Source of the DNA: Chitinophagaceae bacterium UBA2789
GTDB taxonomy: Bacteria > Bacteroidota > Bacteroidia > Chitinophagales > Chitinophagaceae
Reading direction: 5' to 3'
DNA: 33,143 bases
NCBI GenBank assembly: GCA_002352145.1
Contig: DEHX01000093.1
Coordinates: 1,838-34,980 of the forward strand
Positions within the stretch are counted from its first letter, which is position 1, and the number at the start of each line of letters is the position of its first letter. The notes under the pieces are model-generated. The model saw only the letters and a program-made list of their open reading frames with translations, made no database searches and had not been told where the DNA came from. Below, one piece after another: positions 30,939 to 33,143 of the stretch. The translations under genes were made by a program, and so were the position numbers.

Positions 30939-31936
30939 GCTAATTCTTTTTCAACAACGGGCAGTTGTCTTGGTTTGATATCTTTTACATGTTCAGCTAT
31001 ATGCCGTATATGATCTGGTGTGGTGCCGCAACAGCCGCCCACAATATTTACAAAACCTTCTTTCGCCCATTCTTCAAGATAGTGGCCGGTGTCTTCCGGT
31101 TTCTCGTCATATTCACCCATCGCATTGGGGAGCCCGGCATTGGGGTAAGCAGATACAAAGCAACTGGCTATTTGTGATAACTCTTCAATATGAGGCCGCA
31201 TTTCTTTAGCGCCCAAAGCACAGTTCAGGCCAATGCTTAAGGGTCTTGCATGCATTACAGAAGTGAAAAAAGCTTCTAATGTTTGTCCGCTGAGTGTTCT
31301 GCCGGAGGCATCGGTAATGGTACCGCTGATCATTATGGGTAACGGCGTTTTACCGGTATCTCTGAAATATTTTTTTATGGCAAAAATGGCACCTTTGGCA
31401 TTTAAGGTATCGAAAATGGTTTCAATTAGTAGAATATCAGTACCACCATCTACCAGCCCTTTTACCTGTTCATAGTATGCATTTACTACTTCATCAAAGG
31501 TGACTGCCCGAAAACCAGGGTTGTTTACGTCTGGTGAAAGTGATAAGGTTTTGTTCAAAGGTCCGATAGCACCGGCCACCCATGCCTCTTTGCCTGATCT
31601 TTTGATTGCTTCCCTGGCACATTGAGCAGCCGCAACATTTAATTCGTAGGCCAGCGACTGCATTTCATAATCAGCCATGGCTATAGATGTACTACTGAAA
31701 GTATTGGTTTCAATAATATCAGCACCGGCATCCAGGTATTGCAGGTGAATGCCAATGATAATTTCGGGTTGTGTAATATTCAGCAGGTCATTGTTTCCTT
31801 TTACATCGCAATGCCAGTTTTTAAATCGTACACCCCGGTAATCGGCTTCGGTCAATTTATGCCGCTGTATCATGGTGCCCATGGCGCCATCAATGATCAA
31901 TATGCGTTCTTTCAAACAATCCTGGATTGTCTTCAT
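30935..31936 (-). CDS. metH: Homocysteine S-methyltransferase domain of methionine synthase (split MetH, N-terminal gene)
   Basis: A 333-residue zinc-dependent homocysteine-binding barrel, equal to the first domain of E. coli MetH. The start is ILIIDGAMGTMIQRHKL. The zinc ligands are C239 (IGLNCALGAKEM) and C302-C303 (VGGCCGTTPDHI). It should work with the large subunit from the downstream gene, with both in the cytoplasm. The gene has a strong promoter and a structured 115-nt leader. The two-gene form appears to be common in this group of bacteria, by my recollection. Confidence 0.95.
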   Translation of the reverse strand: MKTIQDCLKERILIIDGAMGTMIQRHKLTEADYRGVRFKNWHCDVKGNNDLLNITQPEIIIGIHLQYLDAGADIIETNTFSSTSIAMADYEMQSLAYELNVAAAQCAREAIKRSGKEAWVAGAIGPLNKTLSLSPDVNNPGFRAVTFDEVVNAYYEQVKGLVDGGTDILLIETIFDTLNAKGAIFAIKKYFRDTGKTPLPIMISGTITDASGRTLSGQTLEAFFTSVMHARPLSIGLNCALGAKEMRPHIEELSQIASCFVSAYPNAGLPNAMGEYDEKPEDTGHYLEEWAKEGFVNIVGGCCGTTPDHIRHIAEHVKDIKPRQLPVVEKELA

Positions 31937-31950
31937 ACTTCAATTGTTTG

Positions 31951-32030
31951 CGAACTATAAACGTTGGGAAACTATGGAGGGAGTTTCGTACCGTTTATTA
32001 GTTCTGTTTGGAGCAGGCCGAACAATAAAC
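31951..32030 (-). promoter_or_regulatory. metH leader with two mutually exclusive hairpins
   Basis: On the minus strand three related segments occur in order: GTTTATTGTTC (32030-32020), GAACTAATAAACG (32004-31992) and CGTTTATAGTTCG (31963-31951). The middle one can pair with the first (11 pairs, one bulge) or with the third (12 pairs, one bulge), but not both. A small hairpin GAAACT...AGTTTC (31987-31968) lies inside the second form. This is the layout of a riboswitch or attenuator. I do not recognise it as a cobalamin or SAM class. Confidence 0.5.
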
Positions 32031-32050
32031 AAATCCGCCTGAATTGGCAG

Positions 32051-32081
32051 CAAAACTAAGCTTTATCCGTATAAAAAGCAA
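32051..32081 (-). promoter_or_regulatory. Promoter of the metH operon
   Basis: On the minus strand TTG (32081-32079), 20 nt, then TAGTTTTG (32058-32051), a perfect -7 element. The transcript starts about 110 nt before the ATG, leaving room for the structured leader. Confidence 0.7.
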
Positions 32082-32093
32082 GCAGGATAAGCC

Positions 32094-32723
32094 TTAGCGG
32101 CCAGATACATAGCTTTCAACCGGCAGTCTGTTCTGCAGGCTCCTGGCCAGTGTCATTTCATCGGCATACTCCAGTTCTCCACCAAAAGCAATGCCACGGG
32201 CAATAGTAGTAATACGGATGGGATTTACTGTAACTGCAGAGAGCTTTTTCTGAATGTAATAAATAGTGGTATCGCCCTGTATGTTGGGGTTCAACGCAAA
32301 AATAATCTCTTCTGTTTTTTCTTTCTGTACCCGGCTGATCAATGATTCAATGTTAAGCTGGTCGGGTCCGATGCCGTCCAATGGCGAAATGATTCCTCCC
32401 AGGATGTGATAAATGCCGTTGTATTGCTGGGTGCTTTCGATAGCAATTACATCACGGATGCTTTCTACCACACAGATAGTTTCTTGTTTTCTAATCGAAT
32501 TAGCACAGATAGAGCAGATATCGCCATCTGCCACATTAAAACAACGTTGGCAGAATTTAATTTCATTTCGCATCCGGGCAATTACTTCGCTAAAATGCCC
32601 GACTTCTTTGGTGTCCTGCTTCAATAAATGTAAAACCAGCCGCAGGGCAGTTTTTTTACCAATGCCCGGTAGTTTGGCAAATTCATTTACTGCATTTTCC
32701 AATAAAGAAGAAGAGAATTGCAT
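32094..32723 (-). CDS. recR: Recombination protein RecR
   Basis: Part of the RecFOR pathway that loads RecA at gaps. A 209-residue protein with an N-terminal helix-hairpin-helix (KLPGIGKKTALRL), a zinc finger C58-x2-C61...C70-x2-C73 (FCQRCFNVADGDICSIC) and a Toprim domain (ICVVESIRDVIAIE, then YHILGGIISPLDGIGPDQL). I chose ATG 32723 (MQFSSSLLENAV), since the upstream start of the frame is a TTG 9 nt earlier. Length is about that of the family (~200). It is not in an operon with its usual partner dnaX in this window. Confidence 0.96.
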   Translation of the reverse strand: MQFSSSLLENAVNEFAKLPGIGKKTALRLVLHLLKQDTKEVGHFSEVIARMRNEIKFCQRCFNVADGDICSICANSIRKQETICVVESIRDVIAIESTQQYNGIYHILGGIISPLDGIGPDQLNIESLISRVQKEKTEEIIFALNPNIQGDTTIYYIQKKLSAVTVNPIRITTIARGIAFGGELEYADEMTLARSLQNRLPVESYVSGR

Positions 32724-32735
32724 GGAGGACAAAGA

Positions 32736-32768
32736 TAGTGAATGGGCAATAGTGAGTAGTGAATGGGC
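32736..32768. repeat. Two 12-bp direct repeats
   Basis: TAGTGAATGGGC at 32736-32747 and again at 32757-32768, 21 bp apart, with a related AATAGTGAG between. They lie in the 63-nt gap before recR. Confidence 0.6.
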
Positions 32769-32786
32769 TATGTTTTTAATGACCTT

Positions 32787-33143
32787 TTATAGTGCTATTT
32801 CAAACTCGTTTTGCCAGGCTGGTTTTACTGAAATCTTTCGTTCAATTGGCACAACAATTTCCGGCTGTATCCGCTTTCCAAAAAACTGACCGGGGTCCCA
32901 GGCCCCATTTTTATTATTGTCGTAAAGTATGCGCATTTCGAATTCACCCGGCAAGAACATTGTTTTCGAAAAATCAATGCTGGTCAGAGGGAAAGATTTA
33001 TGAATAGTCTCGCCTCCCATCAGAAATATTAATACCGGGTTCTTCGATAAGTCCAGACCTCTGAATTTTATCTTAAGTGATCCATAGTCGGAAACTTTCT
33101 TTGTTTTAAAGCTCAGGGTATCGTTCTTCAGTAACTTTTTGCC
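32787..33143 (-). CDS. C-terminal part of an Ig-like domain-containing surface protein (5' truncated)
   Basis: The frame is open at the right edge of the window, so 118 residues of the C-terminus are seen. The visible part (DTLSFKTKKVSDYGSLKIKF, then FLPGEFEMRILYDNNKNGAWDPGQ, then KPAWQNEFEIAL) matches the tail of long Bacteroidota proteins whose Ig-like repeats end in such a D-N-N-G-x-W-D segment. Signal peptide and repeats are outside the window. An internal ATG at 33020 is not the likely start. The role is unknown; these are probably exported envelope proteins. Confidence 0.75.
   Translation of the reverse strand, partial: GKKLLKNDTLSFKTKKVSDYGSLKIKFRGLDLSKNPVLIFLMGGETIHKSFPLTSIDFSKTMFLPGEFEMRILYDNNKNGAWDPGQFFGKRIQPEIVVPIERKISVKPAWQNEFEIAL

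Noticed and set aside
31937..32093. Known cobalamin riboswitch upstream of metH
   Set aside because: The leader is short and I do not find the conserved B12-box pattern. No known SAM class was recognised either. Only the pairing switch is reported.

Overview
The window is a piece of a chromosome from a Bacteroidota bacterium, most likely a member of the Chitinophagaceae. The signs are promoters of the TAnnTTTG type, A/T-rich leaders with weak Shine-Dalgarno sequences, the gene order rplM-rpsI-rpsB-tsf, a bTHX gene, a SusB-type GH97 enzyme, GIN-domain (DUF2807) proteins, a propeller histidine kinase and a MetH split into two genes. I see no rRNA, tRNA, CRISPR array, prophage or insertion sequence. 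The genus is inferred, not shown.

Layout. (1) 1-4237, plus: a galactan/galactose operon with the tail of a GH2-GH53-like enzyme, galactokinase, a sodium/sugar symporter and a 65-residue membrane protein. (2) 4486-5883: a divergent pair, an HD hydrolase and an OB/S1-like protein. (3) 5971-8893: the ribosomal operon rplM-rpsI-rpsB-tsf, with its own promoter, a structured leader and a strong terminator. (4) 8909-19142: an accessory block with a cytochrome c lipoprotein, a LuxR-type response regulator, a membrane acyltransferase, a propeller histidine kinase, a lipoprotein, two GIN-domain proteins, a secreted zinc protease, a 61-residue orphan protein, a possible small RNA and a beta-barrel protein. 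(5) 19151-22403: a methyltransferase, pyrH, a membrane-anchored coiled-coil protein, bTHX (37 residues) and HU. (6) 22691-28153: a DUF4286 protein, exonuclease III, a LOG protein, then the operon GH97 alpha-glucosidase - SemiSWEET - HAD phosphatase - RDD protein. (7) 28155-32081, minus: the split methionine synthase operon. (8) recR and the tail of an Ig-like protein.

The most interesting signal is in block 4. A 16-bp inverted repeat, TCACAY-N4-ATGnGA, occurs in front of nearly every transcription unit there. In six of the eight copies its flank is followed after 23-24 nt by the TTTG (once TTTA) of a -7 promoter element. One copy, a perfect palindrome, precedes the response-regulator gene and another precedes the kinase gene. 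I found no comparable copy elsewhere in the window. The block therefore looks like a compact, self-regulated two-component regulon acting mainly on the cell envelope, placed between tsf and pyrH. Binding by this regulator is an inference.

The second is in the metH operon. The 95-nt gap between the two halves of methionine synthase holds a 32-codon reading frame for a one-helix membrane peptide. It overlaps the upstream stop (ATGA) and abuts the downstream start (TAGATG). The operon leader also has three repeats that can form two mutually exclusive hairpins, as a riboswitch or attenuator would.
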